This document shows positions 1-8,094 of a DNA stretch of 54,762 nucleotides, piece after piece; position 1 is the stretch's first letter, and every line of letters begins with the position of its first letter. The position numbers and the translations under genes are program-made. Location: positions 1 to 54,762 of the forward strand of contig PDPG01000052.1 in assembly GCA_002747455.1 (NCBI GenBank). The letters run 5' to 3'. This stretch comes from Pseudomonadota bacterium (GTDB lineage: Bacteria > Pseudomonadota > Gammaproteobacteria > Thiotrichales > Thiotrichaceae). Below the pieces are notes generated by a model. It saw only the letters and a list, made by a program, of their open reading frames with translations. It did not search any database and had not been told where the DNA came from.

Positions 1-582
1 ATTCCCAACTCGAAGCCGGATATATGTGAGCAAACCTATCCCTGTCTGACAGTAAATATTTCCTTTGCAATATCGGAGGAGACCATATATGTACAGTGGC
101 GAGGCAATCCAGCCTTGCCTGTCGGTAAAACCTATAAAATTAGCATTTCACAGATACTGGCTAAGGATGATAGGTCGAATGAGAAGGGTGGAGGGACGGC
201 TTTTAAGTTCCGTGTTGCTTTAGCTTTTGGTGCAATAGTGAACATGCGAGCAGCAAAGGGGAATCCGAAGCCGTTGGTTCAGTCAAGTCGTTTGGTTTTT
301 GATGGGGCTGGCAAGGCGTTTGTTGAGGCATTGGTAACAAATTCAAGTCACCAAAACTTTCTGATGGTTCAGGCTGATAGTCTAATAACGATCTATGATG
401 CTAACAACAGTCGAATTTGGTCTTATACATATACCCCAAATGACACGGTAGAAAGTGTTGGTTTGGGGATTGTTCAACCCAACAGAGCTCGTCGGATAAA
501 GTTCCCTATTCCTAACCTGCCAGCTCACATCGCCCGTCAAGCCAAATCTGTAAAACTGGAGATTCGCCCAAGTGCTAAATAG
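1..582 (+). CDS. Periplasmic fimbrial chaperone, 5' partial
   Basis: The frame is open from base 1 with no stop, so the gene enters from the left; the internal TTG at 115 is not a real start. The visible 193 residues look like the two beta-sandwich domains of a PapD-like chaperone. The segment GKTYKISISQI, followed by a beta-strand-rich FRVALAFGAIV stretch, resembles the end of domain 1, and the rest fits domain 2. Such chaperones bind secreted pilin subunits in the periplasm and hand them to the outer-membrane usher. The stop overlaps the usher start by 11 bp, so the two are probably translationally coupled. The assignment rests on fold-like features plus the usher next door. The N-terminus and signal peptide lie outside the window. 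Confidence 0.75.
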   Translation: MPNSKPDICEQTYPCLTVNISFAISEETIYVQWRGNPALPVGKTYKISISQILAKDDRSNEKGGGTAFKFRVALAFGAIVNMRAAKGNPKPLVQSSRLVFDGAGKAFVEALVTNSSHQNFLMVQADSLITIYDANNSRIWSYTYTPNDTVESVGLGIVQPNRARRIKFPIPNLPAHIARQAKSVKLEIRPSAK

Positions 583-3088
583 TAAATACCATTGGTGTGT
601 GCTGTTTTTAACACTGACTGCAACAGAGACCACTCTGGCGGCAGATAAGCAAGATACTGAAAAGCCTTCGGGAGCTGTTGTGGCTCCTGCCAACTCTCCC
701 CTAATGGATTTAACCGTGCCCGTCATGCGTTCGGGTCGGTTTATAGGGGAGGTTGGCATTAAGGTAAACGCCGAAGGCGCAGGTCTAATGGTCAATGCAT
801 CACATTTGATTACACTATTAAAAGACGAATTATCAAATGATGCGAAAAAAAGTCTGGAGGCATTGCCTGCCGGAAAATACATTTCACAATCCGAAGCTAA
901 AGAACTTGGCTTCAATATGCGATTTGATATGGCCAGCGCAGCCGTCGTTGCATCCGTTGCAGGTCAAGCACGAACCAAAACCTCATTGTCGTTATCAGGC
1001 AGTTCTCGCGTCCAAGTGCCCAATACCGGGCGAGAGCCGAGGGGACTGAGTGGTTATTTAAATATCTTTGTCAGTTCATCGGCCAGTGACTTTGATGGTG
1101 ACTACAAATTTCGAGACCCCAGCTACTCTTTTGAAAGCGCCTTGCACTTGGCGCCCTTAGCCCACATGACGCTGGAAGCCTACGGCTCAATGGATGAGGA
1201 CGGTGACTTTGACCGTGGTGATATTCGTGCGGTGTGGCACTCCAAAGAGCGGGAAAATGACTGGCGCTTGCGTATTGGTGATGTGGGTACTTCAGGTATC
1301 TCCTACATGGGGAGCACAAGCCTGCAGGGACTGGAATTTACCAACTCAGACACTCGCCGCCGTAATCGGGCAGGTGTGGGTAATGTCAGCAAGAATGAGT
1401 TCTTTTTGGAGCGCCCTGCGGTTGCCAAGTTAATAGTGGATGGTCGTGAGGTAAAACGCTACAACCTTGAGCCTGGCCCGTATGACGTTAAGGACTTCCC
1501 ACTGACCAATGGGGCAAACGATGTTGCCTTTGTGATTGAAGACGAGCGGGGCGAAGTAGAGCGCATTGAGTTTAATGCCTTTGCAGATACCTCATTGGTT
1601 GCACCCGGCGAGTATCGCTACAGCTTTTCGGTGGGTCGTGGTTTGAGTGATGAAGGCAATCATCATTACGATGACTCCCGAAAATTACTCAGTGGCTTTC
1701 TGGAAACAGGCGTAACCCCTGCACTGTCTTTAGGTGCGGGTTTACAACTCACTGAAGATGCACAACTGGGGGTCGGTACAGCGAAGCTTGGAACCCCCTT
1801 GGGTCGGTTTGACTTTGAAGCCGGTGGTATTTTTCGTGATGGCAATGAAAATGGTGAGGCTGTCAAGATTGTCTGGCGCAACTATCGTAGTAACCGCAAG
1901 GAGCGTCGTCGCTGGCATCCCTCGCTGGGCTTGAGCGCCGCTTATCAAAGTGAATACTTTGGTGGTGTGTTCGACGATGTGACACGCAATGAGGAAGAGT
2001 GGCGCTTTGATGCTTCATACTCACAGCCGCTCCCCCGTGGCTTTTCAGGCGGAATGAGTGCCAATTATACTAAAAACCGAACAATATCGGATAGCTATAA
2101 ATATACAGCCAGCTTGGGAAAATCCTATAAGCGTTGGAGTCTGGGCGGTAATGTGAGCTATCTCGATAATGGTGATGATACTGGCTGGGAAGTGGGTCTG
2201 ACAGTGGGTTATGACTTTGGTAAACGCATGAGGGTTACCGGGCGTTATGATTATGACATTGACGGAGACAGCACAACCGAAATAGACCTTAGCAGTAATT
2301 ACTCAAAAGGCTTGCGCTTGGGCAATGGTGTGCTGGATTACGATGTTGGCCTGTCTGTGGATAAAGATGGCGATGGCTCGGTGCATGGCAGTGTTGACTA
2401 CACTGGCAACCGTTTTGAGCTTTCGGTATCACATTCGACGGATATTGATTCGCTAACCGATGGTAGCCTTGATGGACAGCGGACAACGTTACGTGCGGGC
2501 GTAGCCGTTGCGTTTGCGGAAGGCAAGTTTGCCGTTGGCCGGCCAGTTGATGACAGCTTTGCCATCTTCTATCCACACAGCTCGATTGCAGGTAAACAGT
2601 TGCTGGTGGGAAGCAGAAATGAGCAGGGTGTTTATGATGTTCAGTCGGATGGCCTCGGTCCACTGTTAGCCAACTTGGGTGGTCGCAGCTTCCAGGCTAA
2701 AAATATGCAATATGACGTGAATGACCTGCCATTGGGTTACGACTTGGGGACGGGCTTGGCTAGTCTTGCACCTCGCTACAAAAGTGGTTTAGCCGTTCAG
2801 GTCGGCAGCGCCTACAACGTCATCGCCGTTGCACAGCTACTAGATGCATACGACCGGCCACTTAAACTGTTATTGGGTAAAGCCACCGAAATGGGTGTGA
2901 AAAACCCACGCAGCGCCGATGCATTTACAGACAGCAAAGGCATGCTGAGTGCCGCAGGTTTAGCCCCCGGTCGCTGGAAAGTAGAAATGTTCGCCAAGAC
3001 TCCGGTCACGTATATTTTGAATATTCCACAAGGCAAAACTGGTATTGTTGAATTGGGCAAGATTAAACCATCAGGCCAAAGCCAATAG
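572..3088 (+). CDS. Outer-membrane fimbrial usher
   Basis: This 838-residue protein begins at a GTG inside the chaperone gene and has a signal-like N-terminus (LFLTLTATETTLA). It has the usher plan: an N-terminal periplasmic domain, a long alternating-hydrophobicity beta-barrel region (about residues 130-650) containing a plug-like insert around FFLERPAVAKLIVDGREV, and C-terminal periplasmic domains ending in ILNIPQGKTGIVELG. Ushers form the outer-membrane pore and platform on which chaperone-delivered subunits polymerise. The sequence looks closer to the alternate or archaic (sigma/CS1-like) ushers than to classical FimD/PapC. The subclass is an inference from the partner genes. It is followed after 11 bp by the adhesin/pilin-like gene. 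Confidence 0.88.
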   Translation: MLNSKYHWCVLFLTLTATETTLAADKQDTEKPSGAVVAPANSPLMDLTVPVMRSGRFIGEVGIKVNAEGAGLMVNASHLITLLKDELSNDAKKSLEALPAGKYISQSEAKELGFNMRFDMASAAVVASVAGQARTKTSLSLSGSSRVQVPNTGREPRGLSGYLNIFVSSSASDFDGDYKFRDPSYSFESALHLAPLAHMTLEAYGSMDEDGDFDRGDIRAVWHSKERENDWRLRIGDVGTSGISYMGSTSLQGLEFTNSDTRRRNRAGVGNVSKNEFFLERPAVAKLIVDGREVKRYNLEPGPYDVKDFPLTNGANDVAFVIEDERGEVERIEFNAFADTSLVAPGEYRYSFSVGRGLSDEGNHHYDDSRKLLSGFLETGVTPALSLGAGLQLTEDAQLGVGTAKLGTPLGRFDFEAGGIFRDGNENGEAVKIVWRNYRSNRKERRRWHPSLGLSAAYQSEYFGGVFDDVTRNEEEWRFDASYSQPLPRGFSGGMSANYTKNRTISDSYKYTASLGKSYKRWSLGGNVSYLDNGDDTGWEVGLTVGYDFGKRMRVTGRYDYDIDGDSTTEIDLSSNYSKGLRLGNGVLDYDVGLSVDKDGDGSVHGSVDYTGNRFELSVSHSTDIDSLTDGSLDGQRTTLRAGVAVAFAEGKFAVGRPVDDSFAIFYPHSSIAGKQLLVGSRNEQGVYDVQSDGLGPLLANLGGRSFQAKNMQYDVNDLPLGYDLGTGLASLAPRYKSGLAVQVGSAYNVIAVAQLLDAYDRPLKLLLGKATEMGVKNPRSADAFTDSKGMLSAAGLAPGRWKVEMFAKTPVTYILNIPQGKTGIVELGKIKPSGQSQ

Positions 3089-3099
3089 GGAGGAATGCT

Positions 3100-4113
3100 A
3101 TGTACCGTCGTATTTTATGTTTGGGATTACTGGGGTGCTTCTCTCAGGGTGTTTATGCTGTTGATTGCGATGTTGATGTGTCGCTAAAGGTGGTGGGCGG
3201 GGGTAGTGTTGAGTTTAATCCGTTTAATGTACAGCCAACGAACTTGACCTTAACGATTACTCATAAAAGCACAAATTATACGGGGGTCACTGTAAAGTTT
3301 GGCCTGCCGTTGACAGTGGCTTCCTCAGGCTCGTCATCCTCGTTGTCAGGGTATCCGTCCTATGTTATTAAGAATGAGAGCAACGGTACTGTATTTGATA
3401 GTGATGATGTCACTACCAGCACTTTTCCGAACATTAATGCTTCTGCAGGGGAGATTTCAAATTCCAGTGCTGAGTTGAAGTATGCCTTGAGTGTTGAGCC
3501 AGACAGTCAGCCAAACAAGACTGATAGGGCACTTGCTCCATTGTCTGGCGGTTCGGTAACCTTACCGGTGATTGTGGAGGGGGTGGATGGCTCATCTACG
3601 ACTTGTAGTTTAACGAAAAATGTTGAAATGCCTGTGTCAGTGGTTGGAAGATACGCGGTGGCTTTTTCTGATTCCGAGTTTTCTAGTGCCACTCCCAATG
3701 CCGGAGTCCTTAAGGCTGGATCCCTGAGTAAAACCAGTTTTAATGAGAAGAGTGCTGGACTGCATGTTTGGAGTAACGTCCCTTATGAGATTGAAGCAAG
3801 CTCTAGTAATGGTTATATGCTTCGAACGAAAGAGAAGGAGGGTGGTGCCGAAATTGATTACGGTGATGATGCCAGTGCTATTAGTGACGTGAATAAGTTG
3901 CCATACACACTGACTATCAATACGAAGACCCCCATCGCTATTGGTGGGACTGAGCTAGGCAATGTTGTGAAGAAAAATGAATCTAATGGGACTGACGGCC
4001 CCACAAAAGTTAGAGGCAATACAGTCGATGTTGTTCTTAGGACGAAAAATGTGGGGAAAAGAGCGGGGATTTATTCCGATACTGTGACAATTACAATTTC
4101 ACCAAAAAACTGA
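3100..4113 (+). CDS. Secreted two-domain fimbrial tip/pilin-like protein
   Basis: This 337-residue protein has a signal peptide (LCLGLLGCFSQGVYA, mature end near VDCDVDV). The ATG follows a strong Shine-Dalgarno GGGAGGA. The mature part is Ser/Thr/Gly-rich and beta-strand-rich, with a natural break near residue 190 that suggests two Ig-like domains. The end GIYSDTVTITISPKN resembles the C-terminal strand of spore-coat-protein-U (SCPU) pilins, the strand exchanged between chaperone and subunits. It is the last gene of the chaperone-usher operon, the usual place for a tip adhesin. The function comes from context and the terminal strand. No receptor or ligand can be predicted. Confidence 0.65.
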   Translation: MYRRILCLGLLGCFSQGVYAVDCDVDVSLKVVGGGSVEFNPFNVQPTNLTLTITHKSTNYTGVTVKFGLPLTVASSGSSSSLSGYPSYVIKNESNGTVFDSDDVTTSTFPNINASAGEISNSSAELKYALSVEPDSQPNKTDRALAPLSGGSVTLPVIVEGVDGSSTTCSLTKNVEMPVSVVGRYAVAFSDSEFSSATPNAGVLKAGSLSKTSFNEKSAGLHVWSNVPYEIEASSSNGYMLRTKEKEGGAEIDYGDDASAISDVNKLPYTLTINTKTPIAIGGTELGNVVKKNESNGTDGPTKVRGNTVDVVLRTKNVGKRAGIYSDTVTITISPKN

Positions 4114-4142
4114 TCAGGGTAGGGTGTTCTGTTCCCTGATCA
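4111..4142. terminator. Bidirectional terminator hairpin
   Basis: A perfect 9-bp inverted repeat, TGATCAGGG / CCCTGATCA with a 14-nt loop, begins on the stop codon of the fimbrial protein. It lies between two convergent genes. On the minus strand it is followed by a run of six T (4105-4110); on the plus strand only by a short T tract. Confidence 0.6.
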
Positions 4143-4169
4143 ATGAAGCTTTTGGGTATTCCACTTTGA

Positions 4170-4592
4170 TTAAAGCCGTGCGTAATTTCCGCGGTTCATG
4201 TATATACCAAAAACCTGAACAGGCTTGCCATCTGTGTGTGGGATAATCAGTTTTCGCTTGCCGTGATACGCCCCATTGCGGCTTGCGATAACTGTTCTCC
4301 CTGTGGTGTCAATTGTTGTAGTTTGGTTGTTGTAGGAAGCGGTGATGGCTTTTTTCAGTCCACTGTGAAGTAGCACGACCTTATGCTCCCCACCTACATT
4401 GCAAAGCTCTTTGATATCAACCTCCGTAGCCGTTGCCGAGGTTGATACCGACACAATATCTGCCTTGCAGATAGCTGGAACGGTAAGGGAAATAGTTGCC
4501 GAGAAGGAGTCTGAGCTCTCAGCAAAAACAACACCGGACATGAGCGATGCAGCGGCTAGTGATGCCGTAATAAGGTTTTTTCTATTCATCAT
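4170..4592 (-). CDS. Small secreted protein, pilin-like, unknown function
   Basis: This 140-residue protein has a clear signal peptide (LITASLAAASLMSGVVFA, cut before ESSDSF). The mature part starts with a strand-like SATISLTVPAICKADI. It has two cysteines, in PAICKAD and KELCNVG, that could form one disulfide, as in many pilin subunits. It converges on the fimbrial operon and shares its terminator. It could be a divergent minor pilin or simply a secreted protein of unknown role; I do not recognise a family with confidence. Two consecutive ATG codons (4592 and 4589) are possible starts, and neither has a good ribosome site. Confidence 0.65.
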   Translation of the reverse strand: MMNRKNLITASLAAASLMSGVVFAESSDSFSATISLTVPAICKADIVSVSTSATATEVDIKELCNVGGEHKVVLLHSGLKKAITASYNNQTTTIDTTGRTVIASRNGAYHGKRKLIIPHTDGKPVQVFGIYMNRGNYARL

Positions 4593-4688
4593 TTTTATTA
4601 TTCTTAGTTGAGTTGGTTCACCACCAAGGTTATTTCAATCAGGTGCTTTGTCTAGTGAAAGCAGACTAGAGGTTGGTTGTTAAACTCC

Positions 4689-6251
4689 TTAGTGGGCTTC
4701 TTGTAGATCAAACCCAACTATGTTCCTGCCTTTTTTACTAAACTCAATGCCAACCAAATAGATCGGTTGGCTGAGGTATCGGTATTTTTCGGCATAGTCC
4801 TTGTCAATCAACTGTTGCAGCGCCTTGCCTTCCGTCACCATTTCTACCACCTTGAACTCAAACAAATATACCCGCTGGTTAAATTTAAGCGTCATATCCA
4901 GTCGGCCCATATTGGTGCAATCTTCAACGGTCACGTCTAGCCCCAATGCCGCAAAGTAGGAATAGAATACGCTGGCGTAAAAGCCTTCGTATTGCTGAAT
5001 GTCATTATTGGTATACCAGTGGTGAGGAATACTGGCAAAGAAGCTCTGAAACAATTGTTTTAGCCCAGCAAAATCATTCGCCAGTAGCAGATTACGCAGT
5101 TGCAGACGTTGTTTGACCTGCAAGCCATCATTTTGAACAAGATGCTTGAGCAGGCTATTATTGAGGCTCTGGTAGACCTCACGATTCGGGTAACCCAACT
5201 CGTAAAACCAATTACCTTCAATGTTTTCACGCCTTTTTATGGTGAGGTAGCCGGTTTGAAACATGACCGCCTCAATTGGCATATTGCCCACATCAAAGTT
5301 TGACAGTAATGCCTCATCACTATTTAGTTGGTTGAGCGCAGGGCTTGGTATGTGGTTTTGGCGTAACAGGTTAATTAAGAAAGTGGGAGTGCCAGTCTCA
5401 AACCAATAATTTTGAAACTCGCGCTTATCAAAGAGTTGCAGAATGTCGAAGGGATTATAAACACCTTCACCCAGCCAGTTATAGCCGTTGTACCATTCCC
5501 GAATTTCTTCCCTGTCCAGCCCCGCCAGTTCTGCGGCAAACACGGTGTCGATGTCATTATCGGTATAACCACAGAGCGAGGAGTAACGTCGGTCTAATGT
5601 AATGTCATTCAAATTATTCAGACCAGAAAACAAACTGACCTTTGAAAACTTACTAACACCCGTCAGCAGGCTAAAACGGACATAGGCATCATTGTCCTTG
5701 ATGGTGCCATAAAAGCCGCGTAAAAAATCACGATTAATTCTGGCTGTCTCATCATTCTCAATCGCATCAAGAATAGGCTTGTCGTATTCATCCACCAGCA
5801 CGACAACCGTTTGCCCCGTCCGCTGAGTGAGGTGCTGAAGTAGTGCCTGAAATCGCTCAGGACAGGTGTCATAATGCGATTGGAAATCAAACTGCTCATC
5901 CAGTCTGTCCAGTTGTGCCGATAGGTTTTTTGGCAGGTAGCTCGGGTTATTAAAATTGCCACTGCCAAAGCTGAAACGAACCACCGGAACTTGTGTGTGC
6001 CAGTCCCAATGAGGCTGTATGGACAACCCTGCAAACAAGGCTTCATTGCCCTCAAATAGTTCTTTGATGGTGTCAACGAGCAGGCTTTTACCAAAGCGGC
6101 GCGGTCGGGACAGGAAGTAATGTTTCCCTTGTTCAATTAGCTGTTGAATCAGGCCACTTTTGTCAACGTAATAATAATGACCATTGCGGATTTCCTTGAA
6201 TGTTTGAATGCCAATGGGGAGCTGTTTTCGTGGTGTCTGTTCCATGCCCAT
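4689..6251 (-). CDS. AAA-ATPase-like / PD-(D/E)XK nuclease-like protein
   Basis: This 520-residue protein matches the AAA-ATPase_like plus DUF1703 (PDDEXK_9) architecture. The opening LPIGIQTFKEIR and YVDKSGLI are typical of the family. The Walker A is RPRRFGKSLL (about residues 48-57) and the Walker B is VVVLVDEYDKPIL (about 150). The C-terminal nuclease-like core has GRLDMTL and YLFEFKVVE, giving the D...ExK residues. Members are common accessory genes, often in several copies per genome. Their biological role is not settled; defence or mobile-element links have been suggested. It stands alone, divergent from the GMC oxidoreductase. ATG at 6245 is an alternative start with slightly better AGG spacing. 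Confidence 0.85.
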   Translation of the reverse strand: MGMEQTPRKQLPIGIQTFKEIRNGHYYYVDKSGLIQQLIEQGKHYFLSRPRRFGKSLLVDTIKELFEGNEALFAGLSIQPHWDWHTQVPVVRFSFGSGNFNNPSYLPKNLSAQLDRLDEQFDFQSHYDTCPERFQALLQHLTQRTGQTVVVLVDEYDKPILDAIENDETARINRDFLRGFYGTIKDNDAYVRFSLLTGVSKFSKVSLFSGLNNLNDITLDRRYSSLCGYTDNDIDTVFAAELAGLDREEIREWYNGYNWLGEGVYNPFDILQLFDKREFQNYWFETGTPTFLINLLRQNHIPSPALNQLNSDEALLSNFDVGNMPIEAVMFQTGYLTIKRRENIEGNWFYELGYPNREVYQSLNNSLLKHLVQNDGLQVKQRLQLRNLLLANDFAGLKQLFQSFFASIPHHWYTNNDIQQYEGFYASVFYSYFAALGLDVTVEDCTNMGRLDMTLKFNQRVYLFEFKVVEMVTEGKALQQLIDKDYAEKYRYLSQPIYLVGIEFSKKGRNIVGFDLQEAH

Positions 6252-6362
6252 ACCTGGAGAGTTTTTATGGCTTTCAGTGTAGCACGTTAATTTAGATCAA
6301 CGACACCTTGCAATTACGATACAATTTCCGCTATTACAGGACGCTATTCGGAGGGTATCGCT

Positions 6363-7973
6363 ATGCAAAACAACGTGTTTGATTACATTATCGTGGGTGC
6401 TGGGTCGGCGGGGTGTGTGTTGGCGAACCGCCTGACGGAGGATGCCGATGTGAATGTATTGCTGCTGGAGTACGGTGGTAGTGATCGTAGCATTTTTATC
6501 CAAATGCCAACCGCCTTATCTATTCCCATGAATACCAAAAAGTACAACTGGCATTATGAGTCTCAGCCGGAGCCATATCTGGATGATCGTTTAATGCACT
6601 GCCCTCGTGGGAAGGTGCTGGGTGGCTCCTCGTCAATTAATGGCATGGTGTTTGTGCGTGGTAATGCCGGTGACTTTGATGAGTGGGAGGCACATGGTGC
6701 AACGAATTGGGGTTATAAAGACTGCCTGCCATATTTTAAAAAGATGGAAGATTGGGCCTTTGGTGCGGATGATTTTCGTGGTACGGGCGGCCCTTTGGCG
6801 GTGAATAATGGCAATAACCGCCAAAATCCTTTGTATGATGCCTTTATCGAAGCAGGCCAACAGGCGGGTTATCAACACGCAAAAGATTACAACGGCGAGC
6901 GTCAGGAGGGTTTTGGCCCAATGCACATGACGGTTAAAAACGGTGTACGCTGGTCAACGGCCAATGCTTACCTCAAGCCTGCGATGAACCGACCAAATTT
7001 AACCGTGGAAACCCATGCCTTGAGTCGCCGTATTTTGCTGGAAGGCAAAAAAGCGGTTGGCGTGGAGTACGAGCAGGGTGGTTCGATGAAACAGGCAACG
7101 GCCAAGCGTGAAGTCATTGTGAGTGCTGGCCCGATTGGTTCGCCACAACTGTTGCAGGTGTCAGGCATTGGCCCGGTGGATGTATTGAAAAATGCGGGCA
7201 TTGAGGTCAAGCATGAGCTGGCGGGTGTTGGTGAGAACCTTCAGGATCATCTGGAGTTTTATTTCCAGTACAAATGCAAACAGCCCATTACCTTGAATGG
7301 TAAATTGAATCTGTGGAGCAAGGCGTTGATTGGCATGCGCTGGCTGTTGTTTAAGTCGGGCTTAGGTGCGACCAACCACTTTGAATCCTGTGCCTTTATT
7401 CGTTCCAATGACAAGGTGACATTTCCCGATATTCAGTATCACTTCCTGCCAGCGGCGATGCGTTACGATGGCAATGCTGCGTTTGCAGGGCACGGTTTTC
7501 AGGTGCATGTGGGGCATAATAAACCGTTTAGTCGGGGCTGGGTGCGCGCGAAGTCAGCGGATTTTCGTGACAAGCCAGAGATTCAGTTTAACTATCTGCA
7601 GAAAGAGGAGGATATTGAAGCCTTCCGCCAGTGTGTACGCCTGACCCGTGAAATCATCGAACAACCGGCATTTGCTGAATACCGAGATGGTGAAATTCAG
7701 CCGGGTGAATCGGTGCAATCGGATGAAGAAATTGATGCCTTTGTACGGCAGGCTGTAGAAAGCGCCTATCATCCATCGTGTACCTGCAAAATGGGGACGG
7801 ATGAGTTATCGGTAGTTGACCCGGAAACACGGGTACATGGCATGGAAGGCTTGCGGGTGGTGGATTCGTCAATCTTCCCTACCATTCCTAATGGCAATTT
7901 GAATGGGCCAACCATTATGGTGGCGGAGCGGGCAGCAGACTTGATCAAGGGCAAGGGAATGCTTGGCTCCTAG
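6363..7973 (+). CDS. GMC oxidoreductase, choline dehydrogenase type
   Basis: This 536-residue FAD enzyme resembles BetA over its whole length. It has the Rossmann FAD site [17 protein letters not shown] at the N-terminus, the GMC signature [18 protein letters not shown] near residue 85, and the C-terminal [12 protein letters not shown] with the active-site His. [17 protein letters not shown], also near the end, holds the second catalytic position. Choline dehydrogenases oxidise choline to betaine aldehyde at the membrane, but GMC relatives act on many alcohols, so the substrate is uncertain. No betB, betI or choline transporter is nearby. The ATG has a good GGAGGG site 8 nt upstream. It is slightly shorter than E. 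coli BetA (556), lacking its C-terminal tail. Confidence 0.88.
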   Translation: MQNNVFDYIIVGAGSAGCVLANRLTEDADVNVLLLEYGGSDRSIFIQMPTALSIPMNTKKYNWHYESQPEPYLDDRLMHCPRGKVLGGSSSINGMVFVRGNAGDFDEWEAHGATNWGYKDCLPYFKKMEDWAFGADDFRGTGGPLAVNNGNNRQNPLYDAFIEAGQQAGYQHAKDYNGERQEGFGPMHMTVKNGVRWSTANAYLKPAMNRPNLTVETHALSRRILLEGKKAVGVEYEQGGSMKQATAKREVIVSAGPIGSPQLLQVSGIGPVDVLKNAGIEVKHELAGVGENLQDHLEFYFQYKCKQPITLNGKLNLWSKALIGMRWLLFKSGLGATNHFESCAFIRSNDKVTFPDIQYHFLPAAMRYDGNAAFAGHGFQVHVGHNKPFSRGWVRAKSADFRDKPEIQFNYLQKEEDIEAFRQCVRLTREIIEQPAFAEYRDGEIQPGESVQSDEEIDAFVRQAVESAYHPSCTCKMGTDELSVVDPETRVHGMEGLRVVDSSIFPTIPNGNLNGPTIMVAERAADLIKGKGMLGS

Positions 7974-8039
7974 CGTCCGCCTCCGCTCACGTCGCGTCTT
8001 TGTCGAAAGAGCCTATTGTTTTCACTTCTTCCATCCATC

Positions 8040-8071
8040 AAGTCCGCAAACGGGTTATGTATTGCGGACTT
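8040..8071. terminator. Hairpin between convergent genes
   Basis: A perfect 9-bp inverted repeat, AAGTCCGCA / TGCGGACTT with a 14-nt loop, lies between the convergent GMC oxidoreductase and liuD genes. The T-tract is weak on both strands (GGTGTCTTT on plus). It probably ends the oxidoreductase transcript and may serve both genes. Confidence 0.45.
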
Positions 8072-8094
8072 GGTGTCTTTGTTGATGTCGATAT

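Noticed and set aside
5663..6136. Minus-strand 157-codon frame inside the first ATPase gene
   Set aside because: It is an alternate frame of the same strand in a gene with clear family motifs; it has no signal of its own.
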